DNA of 64,000 bases from Pseudocercospora fijiensis CIRAD86. Its lineage: Eukaryota > Ascomycota > Dothideomycetes > Mycosphaerellales > Mycosphaerellaceae. Below the pieces are notes generated by a model. It made no database searches and was not told the origin of the DNA. It saw only the letters and a program-made list of their open reading frames with translations. A program made the translations under genes and the position numbers. The first letter of the stretch is position 1. Each line of letters begins with the position of its first letter. The stretch lies in NCBI RefSeq assembly GCF_000340215.1, contig NW_006921532.1, positions 4,725,126 through 4,789,125 of the forward strand, read 5' to 3'. This document shows, piece after piece, positions 33,119 through 45,800 of the stretch.

Positions 33119-34573
33119 ATGTCTTCGAAGTGGCTCTTTCGAGCATACTCTGATCGCTCACAAGGATTCAACTCTAGCACCCTCTTTGCGCCCAAGGCAG
33201 CACTGAATTTGCCGGATCCACGACACTATCGTTGTCCAGACTTCGACAAGGCCGCCGAGCTAGAACTGGCTCTCAAGTGGAACCCAGAATCGGACCGCTT
33301 AATCTTTTTCAGCAACTCTCTGCTATTCGCACTCGCAGTTGCTGCTTATCGAGATTCCTCCGGCGAGAGCGATATCAACATCGTCTGCATCGATACCGAC
33401 TATGCCCGGACGCCCTTTGGAGAGAAAGTCGTTTTTGAGAATGCGGCGAGCATATTTGAGACGTCCAACCACGCCGGCATCAAGAATTCCGACGGTAGTC
33501 AACGTAGCTGCTCTGATGTCTTTGTCGCGACAGAGTGCGTCGAATTGGGACGCGCGTCTTGCGCAAGCTACGAGGTCCTGAAAGGAGCAGGTCTGTATGC
33601 TCTGTTTCCCAGATATGCACCTCAGTTGAACAGAAGTGGCATGCAATATCGGCGACGTTTGAACATTGTGATCGAGGATATGAGAGCATACGGGTTCAAA
33701 GGGGTCCATTCATGGACAGCAGGTCAAATCGATACCATGGCAGCTCTTGCGTCTGCTTTCCGAACGACAGCTGGACGACGTTCGACGTTCCCAGTGCATG
33801 TGCTGGCGGCTTTTCTGGCATTTAAGAAGGCGGATCCTTCACATACAGTTCTGCGGTCATGGCTCCGAAGAACTCGCCGAGATGTCGTGATGCTCGACGA
33901 GGATGATATCTTGGCGAATGAGAATGAATCGGAGATTGAGCAAGTCCACGAGAATATCGGCTTGGGACCAGAGGTCATTCTTCAGCTTGATATGATGGAG
34001 ACGCTTCGCCGCTTCCAGGTCACGGAGTTGTCCACTACAATGAACATACCGCTTTCCGAAGCAGAGATCAACGGCGAGATAGAAGCGTGGGAGACCTGGC
34101 TGTGGGACAAACACCAATTATGGCGTCGTCAACGCGATGAAACCTCTCGAAAGCCGTCAAGGGACCTCCAGAATTCTCGCAGTCGAAAAAGAGGTCGAGG
34201 TGATCGCTCAAGGTCACACAACCGAGGCCGCACAAGACCGAGTAACGCGAATTACCAGCGGGCCATCGATACTGGCAGCACCATAGATCGGACTTCTTCG
34301 TCGCAGCAATCACAACTAGTCAAGAAGAAAAGGCAGTACACTCCTGGCAATGATGGGAGCAGTCTCGATACCGCAATCCTGCTATCTGACTCTGACGAAG
34401 AGGCGGAGAAGTCGGGTTTGCTACCTAGACTCTCCTCGCTGTCCCAGTCGGCGGAGAGCCAGGGTCGACGTAGCAACAGAGGGGGATACGCTAAGAGGCT
34501 ACGGCGTGATCGTCCGCAAAGGGAACATGAAGGCACCTCCAGAAAGCGGCGAGGATCTGCCAAGGATCGTTGA
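33119..34573 (+). CDS. DUF7587-like protein of unknown function
   Basis: A single exon of 484 residues runs from the ATG at 33119. The first 210 residues resemble a fungal domain currently without function. It opens 'WLFRAYSDRSQGFNSSTLFAP', continues with 'FFSNSLLFALAVAAYR' and 'INIVCIDTDYA', then 'VFVATECVELGRASCASYEVL' and 'GLYALFP'. This order matches the DUF7587 type, recalled from memory and not searched. Residues 350-484 are highly basic and Ser/Arg-rich, with clusters such as 'RSRKRGRGDRSRSHNRGR', so a nuclear location is likely. No catalytic motif is recognised. Copy number of this family is often raised in plant-associated Dothideomycetes; that is background, not seen here. Confidence 0.75.
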   Translation: MSSKWLFRAYSDRSQGFNSSTLFAPKAALNLPDPRHYRCPDFDKAAELELALKWNPESDRLIFFSNSLLFALAVAAYRDSSGESDINIVCIDTDYARTPFGEKVVFENAASIFETSNHAGIKNSDGSQRSCSDVFVATECVELGRASCASYEVLKGAGLYALFPRYAPQLNRSGMQYRRRLNIVIEDMRAYGFKGVHSWTAGQIDTMAALASAFRTTAGRRSTFPVHVLAAFLAFKKADPSHTVLRSWLRRTRRDVVMLDEDDILANENESEIEQVHENIGLGPEVILQLDMMETLRRFQVTELSTTMNIPLSEAEINGEIEAWETWLWDKHQLWRRQRDETSRKPSRDLQNSRSRKRGRGDRSRSHNRGRTRPSNANYQRAIDTGSTIDRTSSSQQSQLVKKKRQYTPGNDGSSLDTAILLSDSDEEAEKSGLLPRLSSLSQSAESQGRRSNRGGYAKRLRRDRPQREHEGTSRKRRGSAKDR

Positions 34574-34975
34574 CAGTCAGGATTGCAAAGGTCCTATCCT
34601 ATTCACCAAAACTTCCGAGCGACAACAGTATTCTTGCACCAAAGGCGCATGCCCTTGAGATGAATCGCTGGACGATGGTGTTGATAGACGGGATGGCCTA
34701 AGATTCTTGAATTCGAGAGCGAAAGGGTTCGTTGAGTGGAGAAAAGGATAGCGTAAGCATTCGGACTAGATCTTTCATGATGCAGACATTGCAATTCATA
34801 AGCTGCGCAGATAGCAGAGAATATGTTACATGGAAGGCGCAGACGTCCAGACAGAGAGAGTAATAGCATCGGCCCTCCTCACCCGAATGTGCTGATAGCA
34901 AAACGACCAGGTATGCCGCTGAATTACGCGCAAGCAATATCAACAAATCAATTGGTGACCAAAGCGAAGGACGTA
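34574..34975. other. Convergent intergenic interval
   Basis: The 402 bp between the stops of the DUF7587-like gene (+) and the Zds1-like gene (-) probably hold both 3' untranslated regions. Nothing else is seen. Confidence 0.5.
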
Positions 34976-37846
34976 TCACCACAGCTCTTCTTCCACTTCT
35001 CGTTCATTCCACAGGCCTTGTCGCGAAGAGAACGGCTCGGATTTTGCATACCCAAGATAATCATGTGTGGTGGCAACACTGTATCCTTGAGAATTTGCGC
35101 CTGCGCCATTGGTTCGTGGGCTGCTCCCGTTCCCAGAATGTGACGAGTACGACTGCTGTCCACGGTCTTCAGAGGCTCGTCTTTGGTGGCTTGAGTGTGG
35201 TTGTTGTTGTTGTTGTTGTTGTTGACTCTCGTAATTCAATTGACCTTCGTGCACCATGTCGAAACTTGTCCGTCCAGCACCAGAGTTTGCAGTATTAGTA
35301 GCTTCCTGTCTTGCTTGTTCCTGAAAACCCGTCAGTATCTTTGTCAACCTTACTCGAGCTCACAACTCACCTCTTGCCACCTCTGGTACTGGTTGTATTC
35401 TGGCGGATGCTGTTCTTGCTGCTTCTTCTGCTGCTCTTCCTGCGGCTGCCCTCTCTGCGCCGCTCTTTGGGCTGCGGGGATCTGCATCTGAGGATGCATC
35501 ATTTGCACTTTGGCAAGATAAGAATACATAAAATTGGAGAGGAGCACCTGGCTGTACAATGCTCGCCGAGGATTCGCGAGCTTGATGTGTGCCATGCGGT
35601 AAATGGCTCGCTCTTCCAGTATACTGAATCTCGTCCAGTTATAATCAATGTCGGGCTTAAGAATTCGCGCGAGTGGCTCTGGAGAATGTTCACGAACTCT
35701 TCGCTTCTTTTCTTTCAGGTCACCATCTGATGTCTTCTTCTTGCCTCCAAAAATGGCCGAGAGCAGGCCTGGTTCCTTGCTCTTCTCTTTGCCTGGATCT
35801 GACGTTTTCTTGCTTTCTTTCTTTCGTTCTTCCTCCAATTTGATTTCGTCACGATTGAGAACCAGGCTTTCTCGCCCGCGAGCTGGCACGTTCCCATCAA
35901 TGGAATTCTGCAGCACGTCCAATCTCGCCTTGTCAGCTGAATTCTTGGATAGCTTTCCAGCCTTGGATTTACTCGAAGAGCTATCAGAGACTTCTTCCTT
36001 GGACCTCTTGTCTTCGTCGCCACCCAAGATCCATTTCCAGCTGCTCTTGCGACCTCCGCTTTGCTTTTCCGCTTTCTTCTCATCGAAGGTCGGAACCATA
36101 GTCAGAGCATCTGTGCGAGTCGCACCCGATCCAGGCAAAGGCGAAGGATGAGATGAAATGTCATCGAGGGTCGACGAGGGCGCCTTCTCCCGGCCAGGAA
36201 CAGGACGCATATGCGCACCACCGCGCTGGAAATGCCTTGGTAGTTCATGTGATGATCTTCGCTCCGGATGACTTTGCATGAGGCTGCTAGCCGGGACTTT
36301 GGTGCCATCAGGTAGGGTTTCGATGATTTGTGGCAGCGGATTGGTGTTGTTATAGCCAGGTAGTTGGGCCGTGGTCCTACCAGGAGACGCTATTCGAGAT
36401 TGGAACTGCCTTGGCTGCTGAGAGGGAGCAGGCTGCGGCTGGGGATGCTCACGCTCATCAAAGCGTCCATCCCTTCGTGACGTTGTTGACGCATAGTCTC
36501 TGGGTTCGTCACGCGGAAGATACTCTTCTGATTGAGACGTGAGATTTCTTCGACTCCTCTCTGACCTTGGAGGCCTTTCTCTGTGGTCCTTAGGAGGCGG
36601 TATGGGCTCAGTCTGCACCCGTGTCAACCCCAGCGCTGGCTCGTTTTTATTCGGTAATGTCGGAGAAGCCGATAGGTCTTCGCTCTCGGGCTCGATGTGT
36701 CGATGTGCTGCTCGTTTGGAGAATGGCACTCTTTCGCCTTTCTTCAAGCTCCCCCTTCGGTATGTCGTTCGAGTGGAACGTTTCAACGTACCCACGGGAG
36801 GCAGAATGGGGACATCATCGCTTGATGACACGTCGTTACCAGAATCCAGCGAGCGACGCTGATTGTCCATGCTCATCCGCCGTATGAGCTGTGCAGGGTC
36901 ATTCACCAGAGTTTCCAAATCAGATAAATTCGCCACGGTTGTCTGCGCCTCCACTGTCATGCCTTTCGACCGTTTCCTCTCCAGACGCTCGGCACCATCT
37001 TCGTAGCTACCCTTCGTGTCGATCTGATGGGAGAGCATGCTTTTCTTCCGCTGCAAGCTACTGCCAGAGCCTGATCTGCTTATGCCGTCCGGTGTCAGAC
37101 TATCCTCGCCTCCTGACCTCCGCCGTATCTTATCGACCCTATCTTCTATGAACGTCTTAAACTCTTTTGGCGCAAGCTCCGGATGTAGTCGCGCGGGCAC
37201 CCAGAACAGTTTGGAGGGATCACTATCGTCATCGTCGTCATGCTTGGGTGCAACGGGGGAGATGGAGCCTCCAAAGGACGGCAGGTCTGGGTCGGCGGTA
37301 TCTACATTCATGCTCATACGCCGTATAGCCTGGAGATTGCTGAGTTCCTGGGCAACTGCGGCCGGACTCGACTCGTAGTCAATGTCATTCAGCGGGAAGT
37401 GTTGCACGGCGGTGTCGGTGCTTGATTGGCGACTCAGCGGCGGGGGAGAGGTGGGCGAATTCTGGCTGTTCACATTCTCGGAGCCATGCGAGGCCATACG
37501 ATGCAGCGTCTTAGGCGAGCCGTGTCCAGTAGACTCGGTGGGCGAGCGCAGCTTCTCGTTGCTCCGGACGCGGGAGAGCGGTGCGCGTGACGGGGGCGGA
37601 CTGACACGAGGGTTGCTGGAGTCGCTGACAGTGCCCACGCCGACCTGGGCGTCCAGCAGAGTGCCATGTCGACGCTGCCTGCGGGCCTCGAAGCTCTCGC
37701 GTTCACTGGGCGCGTTGATGTAGCTCAGCGGCCGGCTGTGGCCCGCATCGCCGTTGCTCATGCCCATACCTAAGGCTATACCTATACCTATGCCTGGGCC
37801 TCCACCGCCACCGCCGCCTCCCACCCGGCCTACTCCTGATCCCGCA

Positions 37847-37887
<41 letters not shown>

Positions 37888-38058
37888 AGCCGTACTGGAC
37901 GGTGTAGGCGCTTCCTCGTACCAACTGCCAATAGCCTCCGTCACGTGGTGGTTGTCATCGCTGATTGACAGCTGCGGACTGTGCTTCTTGCTGTTCTTGC
38001 GCGCCTGGTAGACGCGCTCCAGCTCTTGCCGGCGGTCCAACTCCTGCCTTGCTGCCAT
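34976..38058 (-). CDS. ZDS1: Zds1-type regulator of protein phosphatase 2A
   Basis: Exon 1 runs 38058-35371 and exon 2 35320-34976; the 50-bp intron is phase 0. The product is 1010 residues. Zds proteins bind the Cdc55 B-subunit of PP2A and control mitotic exit, polarity and stress responses in yeast. The diagnostic C-terminal Zds domain is at about residues 800-860: 'KPDIDYNWTRFSILEERAIYRMAHIKL' then 'RALYSQVLLSNFMYSYLAKV'. The N-terminal 750 residues are Ser/Pro/Arg-rich and mostly disordered, with an acidic 'KHDDDDDSDPSKLFWVPARLHPEL' element also common in this family. Low-complexity runs include Gly/Ser repeats encoded by GAGCCT hexanucleotides (about 37847-37886 on the plus strand) and poly-Gln near the C-terminus. 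Confidence 0.92.
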
Positions 38059-39356
38059 CCTGGGGCGCTGGCGCTGATGGAATGGAGCGAGGTTTCACGA
38101 CATGCCCACCCGACTCGCTGCACGTCATTCGTAGCAATAATAACCCACGATCCCGGTGCCGTCGCTCGTTCGATTCAGGCCAGCAGTCTATCCTCGGTCG
38201 GGCAACGTCGTCGAACAATACGGTCACAATAAGCATACAGCAGCGAAGGCGAATGGAGGACGAGACTCCGTCGTAGCGGAGTCTAACTCGTGGCTGCCCT
38301 GCGCCACAAGCCTCGCACCAAAAGTCTACTATCGACTTCGGCCAGGCTAGGTCCCTCTGGGCAAGTACAGTCTGCTATTATTCTGCTTGTCGCACCGCTC
38401 GGCAATCCTAGCTCAGCAGCTGGCCATTCCCAAAACACATATCGCAGCCATCGTTCGTCGCTGTGCTCACCGAACAGCAAGGTCGACGGAGAGTGCGTTT
38501 GTCTCACTGCCAATCGCAGCGCCAATGCTCTCAACCGCAAGCAATTCCGAGCCGGCTGCAACATTGCACACCGGCTCGAAGGAGCTGAGTACCTCGACTT
38601 CAACACCCTTCCGAGCGAGTGGACGGCGGTTTGGGTGAACTTCGGACTGCGACGTTCCGCGTGCAGCACGAGGACAACACCATTTCACGCTGCATGTCCG
38701 CGATTGCGCTTGGCACGCTTCTATACTGTAGACTCGTCGGAAGTGCTGGACGAGCGAATGAGCACGGACGGCCAGACGATAATGCACCTCATGTCGTTGA
38801 ATCGCGGCGCGATGCTGTGCGAGCACGCCGTCTGCCATCCTTCACAGCTTACCCGTTGATTCCAATCCGAGATCATCGAGCTACATACAATAGACCGGTG
38901 CAAACATCTACTGTACCGCAGATTGCCCGTAGACAGGCCAAAGGCTGTAGATCATACAGTACTCCTGCTGTGCCATTTCTCTATCTGCAGTAGATATTCT
39001 TGTCAAGTGTAAACATGGCGCCACGCAGTCACTCCACTGCTACGACCGATCACCGCGCTGATGTCTGCGCCGTGCCGACCATGCTTGGACTATTATCAAA
39101 GAGTTTCAAATGTGGTTTGTGTCCAGACGATGAAGTCCTCGTCATGCGGTTGAGGCTCAAAGACCACGGCAGTGTCGTCATCCATGTCTACACGTGCGCG
39201 TCTTCCGGATTGAGTACCGCTGCCCAACACTTCCTGCCCATGAAACAGGCAAGCAGACATGAAAGTCAAAATCCGGGCAGGACTCATCAGCGTCAGCGCC
39301 AGCTTCAATCCAGCGCGCGGTGAGAGTCTCCTCCCTCACCAAGACACCAATCAATC
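38059..39356. promoter_or_regulatory. Divergent intergenic region, 1.3 kb
   Basis: This lies between the Zds1-like gene (-) and the Mpv17-family gene (+). A plus-strand frame of 189 codons at 38290-38859 has no protein-like composition and overlaps equally long frames on the other strand, so I do not call it. The promoters of both neighbours must be here. Confidence 0.5.
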
Positions 39357-40142
39357 ATGGCATCACCAATTGTGACAGCATCTCTGCAGGCAGGCGTGCT
39401 GAGTGCAATATCAAACATACTGGCTCAGCTCATAACCTGCCACCAAGCAGGGGTAAACAGACACAGCAACGCTTTTGCACCTGATTGACAACTAATTGAT
39501 ATCGCAGACTAGCTACACCCTGAACATCGTCGAGCTCCTCCAGTTCGTGACATACTCGGTCCTTTCTTGTCCTCCGAATTACCTTTGGCAAGCATTTCTC
39601 GAAGCCCAGTTTCCAGCATACGCAAACGAATTGCCGCAATCGGAGAAAGAGCTCACAGTGGACGAGAACGCAACCAGCTCGGGTGCTGAGAAGAGTCATG
39701 GTGCCAACGGAGGCCTAAGCAGTAGACGTGTCGGAGAGAAAGCGACGGCACCACAGACGAACACAAAGTTGTCTGAGGATAAAACGAAGAAGCTCAGTCT
39801 GAAGAATACAGCGATAAAATTCACTCTCGATCAAACGCTCGGATCTGCGATAAATGTAAGTCAGCAGCACAATCTGGAACTGGATTTGGACTGAAAGTTG
39901 AACAGACTGTGCTGTTCATTGCTGGCATTGCTCTGCTGCGAGGACAATCGTTGGACACCGTCTATACAAACATTCAGCAGCAATTCTGGCCAATGATTTT
40001 TGCTGGACAGAAACTTTGGCCTGCTGTGAGCATCTTGAGTTTCGCGGTAATTCCTCTAGAGCATCGAATGCTTTTCGGCTCAGTCGCAGGACTATTCTGG
40101 GGAGTATATCTCAGTCTTGTCAGCGGGTCAGGAAAGCATTGA
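39357..40142 (+). CDS. Mpv17/PMP22 family membrane protein
   Basis: Exons 39357-39452, 39508-39855 and 39906-40142 join in frame to 226 residues. The family contains four-helix proteins of the peroxisomal and inner mitochondrial membranes, thought to act as channels or in metabolite balance. Family pattern seen: an N-terminal helix ('TASLQAGVLSAISNILAQL'), a second segment 'TLNIVELLQFVTYSVLSCPPNYLWQAFLEAQFP', and a C-terminal signature 'WPMIFAGQKLWPAVSILSFAVIPLEHRMLFGSVAGLFWGVYLSLVSG' (read in two parts). A charged Ser/Lys/Glu-rich insert at about residues 72-125 replaces the short usual loop. The introns are 55 and 50 bp. Confidence 0.88.
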
Positions 40143-40873
40143 GTCTACGACAAAAACCGATGTCATCATTCACGATTCACGAGCGACGAGCGACCAACTA
40201 CAGGACTTGTAGAAGCTAGACTACTTTACGGACAGCGTAGACTTGTAAAGTGCTAGGATCGGATCTCGCGAGTATGACCTCTCGTCCTCAAGCTTACATG
40301 TCCTCGGCCGAGAGGACAACGAGGTACACATAAAGTGGGATTTGTCCCCTGGTCCTGTCTGGAGCACGGCAAGGGAGATGAGAGCTCAGTAGAACTTTGA
40401 TGCTATAATGTCATGTGAGCCGCCCCGTATCAATTCATTCGTCCCGAAGTGTACATGCGAAGAGGCGAGCGTTGTGTCGCACCTTCCTCGCGAGTGACGA
40501 CGGCCATTTTGTGGTCGCTCGGGCTTTCTCGGCAGCCGGCCTTCGTCATATGATACAGTGTGTCATGTCTATCTCTACATAGAGGAATCGCTTGACTCCT
40601 TGAGAGGTCAAGGGATGGGTGTAGTATTTTGCCGCAGCGGAGCAGACACTCCCTGCCGGGTTGAGTGCACCCACAATGGGTATGGACGGGGAGTCAAGAT
40701 GCTGACGTCAAAAATTACGAGCATTCACAGGAGTGGATCGTGGTCGGTGGTTTCGTATAGCCAGACTACATGTTCTGCAGTGAGGCTGCCAGAATAGTCA
40801 GGCTGAGTAGCCATCGCCTAGTGCGGCCGTCGTTTCGGACCAGTGTTGTAATCATTCGTCAAGTGATGTTGCT
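40143..40873. other. Convergent intergenic interval, 0.73 kb
   Basis: No gene is visible between the Mpv17-family stop and the COX15 stop. The length exceeds what two short 3' untranslated regions need, but no structure was recognised. Confidence 0.45.
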
Positions 40874-42418
40874 TCAGTGTGGGCTCAATTTGACGTGCGG
40901 CGGTGATGATTTTGTAGACTTGGCGAGGGCCTGCTTCGAGGCCTGTTGTACCAGCTTGAATGTTCTTTGCGGCACCCATACGCGACTTCCGAGGAGGAAG
41001 ACACCTGTCAAGAGTGCCAGTGCGCCGGCTTGGTGTGCAGATGCTAACGCTGTTGGCACAAGGTACCACAGTGTTGTTATGCCGAGAACTACCTGCATGC
41101 TCGCGAGGTGAACAACGCCGAGCATACCAACTTTGCCCTTCTTAGGTAGTGTTGCGCGAACAGCTGGACTGAACCTGCTATAAGCCCACAGCGCAATGAT
41201 GGCAGTCAAGGTAGTAGTCGCGAGTATTCGGTGGTCTAGCTGAACGAGGACTGGGTTTTCCAAAGCATTACGCCAGTATAGGTCGCGCTGGTCGGGCGTG
41301 TGGGAGTAGAAGGGATCCAGAATTTCTCGCTTTGGTGGTAGAATGCCCTGTCCCATCCACGGAAAGTCGTTATATATGAGACCAGCATCCAACCCAGCTA
41401 CAAGTGCTCCAGACATGGCTGTAGTGAAGACGAGCACTGATAAAGCAGCCACGAGTCGTTTGAATCTCTTGAGCTCTGGCTTTTGCAAGGTCACCAAAAG
41501 CTCCAGACCTTGGGCAGGCTCTTTGAGAAGAGCGTGAGTCTGGAGGATCCTAATACCGTTCCAGAACATACAGAGATATGCGACGAAGGCAGTGCCCAAG
41601 TGTGCTGCCAAGCGATACTGGCTGACTCGTGGATGCTTGCCTTGCTCGAAAAGATCATCCTTCAGTCCACTCTTGACCATCCACCAGCCGATGAAACCTT
41701 GAAAGCCGATCAATCCGCAGATTCCCACCAGTCTCAGGGCCATCGGCTTGCTTACCCTTCTTCTCACAATAAAGTATGCGGTTGGAAGGAGGAAGGTGAT
41801 GCCCACCACCCGGCCCCAAAGTCTGTGTATCCATTCCATCCAATAGATCTGCTTGAACTCTTCCAAGTTCATCCTGCTATTCAGCATCTTGAATTCCGGA
41901 CTGAGCTTGTACCGGGCGAACTCGGCCTCCCAATGCTCTTGCGAGCGTGGTGGGAATGACCCAGTCACAGGTCTCCATTCCGTAATGGACAGCCCTGATT
42001 CGGTGAGACGAGTGAGACCTCCAAAGATGACAATGCCAAATACACTAGCTGCAGAAGCGAGGAGCCAGTATGCAGCAGCCCGGGAGCTCGTGTCCGGAAA
42101 GGACGACGCTTTCGCTGCGTTCGATGTCTGGCTTGCGGTTTGGGACGACTCGGCGAAATTGCGTCCAAGCGCTGCCAAGGGAGACGATGGACTGTGTGAG
42201 GCGGCTGAGCTTTGGGGTCTTGATCCAGCTGGTCCAGATCGGGCTCCGGGACTTCTGAAGGCCTTCAAGAAAGGTGTGTTCTGCTTCGACTTCCAGATCG
42301 GTGGCGCTCTGGCCTGCTGTTGCATGCAGCGTCTGCACACGAAGGCATCTTGAAAGAGCTTCTCTGCTTTGAATGCCAGTCGCGCGCGCACGGCGGACGA
42401 TGACAGTATCGATGCCAT
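40874..42418 (-). CDS. COX15: Heme A synthase COX15
   Basis: One exon of 514 residues runs from the ATG at 42418; in-frame sequence upstream begins only with TTG. COX15 oxidises heme O to heme A in the mitochondrial inner membrane for cytochrome c oxidase. The N-terminal ~100 residues are Arg/Ser/Ala-rich with no acidic cluster, as in a mitochondrial targeting sequence. The enzyme begins at 'AYWLLASAASVFGIVIFGGLTRLTESGLSITEW' (read in parts). The heme-ligand and active-site helices are visible: 'WMEWIHRLWGRVVGI', 'YRLAAHLGTAFVAYL', 'LVQLDHRILATTT' and 'GVVHLASMQVVLGI'. About eight membrane helices are present and the length is usual for the family. Confidence 0.96.
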   Translation of the reverse strand: MASILSSSAVRARLAFKAEKLFQDAFVCRRCMQQQARAPPIWKSKQNTPFLKAFRSPGARSGPAGSRPQSSAASHSPSSPLAALGRNFAESSQTASQTSNAAKASSFPDTSSRAAAYWLLASAASVFGIVIFGGLTRLTESGLSITEWRPVTGSFPPRSQEHWEAEFARYKLSPEFKMLNSRMNLEEFKQIYWMEWIHRLWGRVVGITFLLPTAYFIVRRRVSKPMALRLVGICGLIGFQGFIGWWMVKSGLKDDLFEQGKHPRVSQYRLAAHLGTAFVAYLCMFWNGIRILQTHALLKEPAQGLELLVTLQKPELKRFKRLVAALSVLVFTTAMSGALVAGLDAGLIYNDFPWMGQGILPPKREILDPFYSHTPDQRDLYWRNALENPVLVQLDHRILATTTLTAIIALWAYSRFSPAVRATLPKKGKVGMLGVVHLASMQVVLGITTLWYLVPTALASAHQAGALALLTGVFLLGSRVWVPQRTFKLVQQASKQALAKSTKSSPPHVKLSPH

Positions 42419-42825
42419 TGCTGGCGACTGCAAAGGAGAAAGAAGCAAGCGGCGACTGAGTCACTGAGAAGAAGAGTAGGGGTAATCGACACAACTTGTG
42501 CCGAGCCGACCCTGGACCCTGCAGCAAACTTGGAAAGTTGAAGCTCGCCAGTCAAGGCGTAGAAGTGTTCTATACAGTGTGCAGGTGGCAGCGGCTCGCA
42601 TGACATGACTTCTTGTTTGCATACAAGCTCGCGTCTGCGTCCGAAAACATCATCATTCAGTACGACGTCGCCGTGATGCTGGAACGAGAGCCCGCCGTGC
42701 GCTCTCGCAATTACTGCCTCCTCGCCGTCGCCGACGTATCCCGAGGCAGCTGACTCTTCCGAAGGCGTACCTCACAACTTGGCGTGCAACCTCCATCCGT
42801 ATCCTGTTTCTCCTGTGATGCCGCC
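42419..42825. promoter_or_regulatory. Divergent promoter region
   Basis: The 407 bp between the COX15 and BTB-protein start codons must contain both promoters. No specific element is recognised. Confidence 0.5.
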
Positions 42826-45800
42826 ATGAAAGACGACGACAATGTCGATCGCTCCGCACCTCCGCCAAACACATCACATGTCTCGCGCATGACGTCCAAC
42901 GCTTCTTCCGCCAGCTCGTGGTCATTCATGGCTGCTCCGAGCCAGAGCCCCGAGTCGACGCCCACCGACGCATCCCACCGATCGCAGATGATGAGCAGAC
43001 GCAGCAGTCTGTCGCGCACTCTCTTCGGCACAAGCAGCGCATCGGCCGACGAACCAGCATCGGGTCACGACCATGCCGTCTCACACCAGCGACCGCTTGC
43101 TATGTTGCAGTCGACGCCGACCATGAAAGAGCAGCAATATGGCGAGCCCAGCAGGCCAACCCTTGGTCCACATCTGATGCCGACTGTAGAAAAGGACGTT
43201 GACGATGTCACTTCGCCGCCGTCTGCTAGGGCAGGTCTGCATGTCCGACAAGAGTCTACCACTTTGACCACATTAAGCAGGCTCTTCGCCGTACAGGCAG
43301 CTGTCTCGCCCCAGCATTCTCGCCAGCCTTCATACGTGATGCCGCCTCGTTATCCTTCTAGCTACAGTCGCTCTTCCTACTCGGCTCAGACAGCTGCCCT
43401 ACCGGACCATCTGTATTCACGTGGCTTGCTGTCTGGGAAGCATTCTGATATCACTGTGCACGCCTTCGGCCATCAATACAAGCTTCATCGCTTAATCCTG
43501 GATCGTGCTCCTTTCTTCGCCAGTGCTTTCAGTGAACCATGGCTCGAGGCCAGTGCCAAAGACATCACCGTTCATCCAGAAGACATCGATAGCTCTATCA
43601 CGCAGTCAGCGTTCGAATTGGCCCTGAAGCGTTTGTATGGAGCATCAAGGATCTCCGAAGAAGACCAGAACCCAGTCGGTCTGTTCGCAACTGGATGCTG
43701 GCTTGAGATGCAAGATCTGGTAGACTCTTCAATTGAGTCGATGCTGCGGCAAATGACACCGGAAACATTGTCTCCGCTTGTCAAGCTGGTTACGAGCAAT
43801 TATTATGGTAGAGCAGGCGACAAGGTTCTTGCCAGCGCCAAGTCGATGCTCTGCCGAGATGGATGGAGGATGCCCCTGAAGTTTTGGGACGGCATACCCG
43901 GTGAGTAACTTCCTTTTGCCTATGCAGTCTGAGCCCGTCCACTAATCGGGGCTCATCATCGACGTAGGCGATATCATCAGAGAGATCGTGGGTGGCGACG
44001 GGTTTTTCATCGATGGCGAGTGGGACAGATTCGTCCTTGCAAAACGACTTCTCGATCGCCGCCTACGCCAGCAAGCCATTGCAGCTGGATTGGTCGAGCC
44101 AGGCCACCCACGAAAATTAAAAAAGGCTCCCGAAGCAGCAGGTCTAACGGCGATTCGATTCGACTCAGTATATAGAAGGAGTAACGCATGCGCCGGTAGA
44201 GGCGTGCCAGAGAGTCTGCAGAAGTGAGTATGCCCTTGTGTATGACCCATGACTCCGCAAGAATGTATGCGACTGAGGCAGCACTTTCAGAGATGGCAGC
44301 ACTGTCTCTGCGCGGTGTCTCAGAGTGCACAGCGTATGGAGCAAGGCTGACCCTCATTGCCTTTAGGTGGGTGACGCCGTACACATCCATCGAAGTTGAA
44401 CCTATTCTGGTTTTGCTCGACGAAGGCATACATTACGTCCACCTCGATTTCGAACAGCTTCAATATATTCGCAATGCCAAGGACTGCCTTGGTCTTCCTG
44501 TATTGTCAGATACGGTCGTAAGCAGTGCTCTATGGCAGCAAATGGAGCTGAGGCAAAAGGTCATGAACGCCAGGGAAGTCGAGTTGGAGCTGGGCCTCAG
44601 CGTAGAGTGTGCTGAAGATGCTGCTCTCAACACGAACAGGGACACGACAATGTCGATCCACGAGTCGTCTATGTCAAAAGGTAAACGCAAGGTTGGAGAT
44701 CCTGATGAGGCAGCAGAGGATGTGATCGACAGTGGATCCTGGGATGGGAATGGAAAACCACGAAAGTTTTGGATCCCAAGCAGTGACTGCAACATCGTAA
44801 TGGGAGGCAATGCGGAACCCATAATCGCGACGTCGAATAACACAACACTGCAACGCCACGCAAGCCGTTTAAGTGCCACGATTCAACCGGAGGACGTCCA
44901 GTGGGTTGCTGACTTTGCTGCGGCAACATCACAGCCTCGAATTCCGCCCCAGATGCCAACAGCGGACTGTATTCACCCGCCTGAACCGGTCACAGTTAGC
45001 TGGACTGCCTTCCCGCCGTTCCGCTTCTCGTGCGAGTTTCCGAATCCTAGGCTCCTCAAGGAAAAGAAGCGAGTCTATAGCCGAACTGTGTTCTATGCCG
45101 GGTCATTGTGGAACATCTACATCCAAAAGGTTGCATCCTCCCGCAGCAAACAGCTAGGTGTCTACCTGCACAGAGCCAAGGAACGCGAGACCGAGGAAGT
45201 CGTCGCTGGTACTTCTGGTTTAGCACAAGGCAGTGTCGATGAACGGATTGGCCAGCTAGAACGGGAGATGATTATGCGCAGCGAGCGCCGGGAACGTCGA
45301 CAACGGCGGAGGACCACCATCGCATCAGACGGAATGGATGGTAATGACATCGACAGCGGTGACAGTGCAGGCATTGATGAAGACCATTCTCTTTCGAACG
45401 AGCGGGACACTCACCCCAATTCTAGAGCAAACAGGATGCAAAATCTGCTCTCCAGACGGCATCACAAGGACATGGACATATTGGGCTCATCACCGCCTTT
45501 GGCTGAACCTACGTCCTCTGGCCATTCCAATTCTACTCAAGATGCACACAGTACAAGGTGGGACTCGGAAGCGGATGACACTGAAGTGGAGAGACTCTCG
45601 GCCGCCTCATCTCGCCTTCATATTCCTACCCTGCCGCCGTACGTTGACATACGACCCACGATCAAGACCTATTTCAAGATCTATTCTCCTTCGCGTGGCG
45701 GGCGTATGCTATCTGTATACGAAAGCGCTCCGGATAAGTTTAACTTCTCACAGTCCTGGGGCTGGAAGAGCAGTACCTTAATGCTGGATGAGGGCCTTTT

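Noticed and set aside
38290..38859. Plus-strand frame of 189 codons between ZDS1 and the Mpv17-family gene
   Set aside because: No domain, no codon bias, and equally long overlapping frames on the other strand. It is probably promoter DNA.
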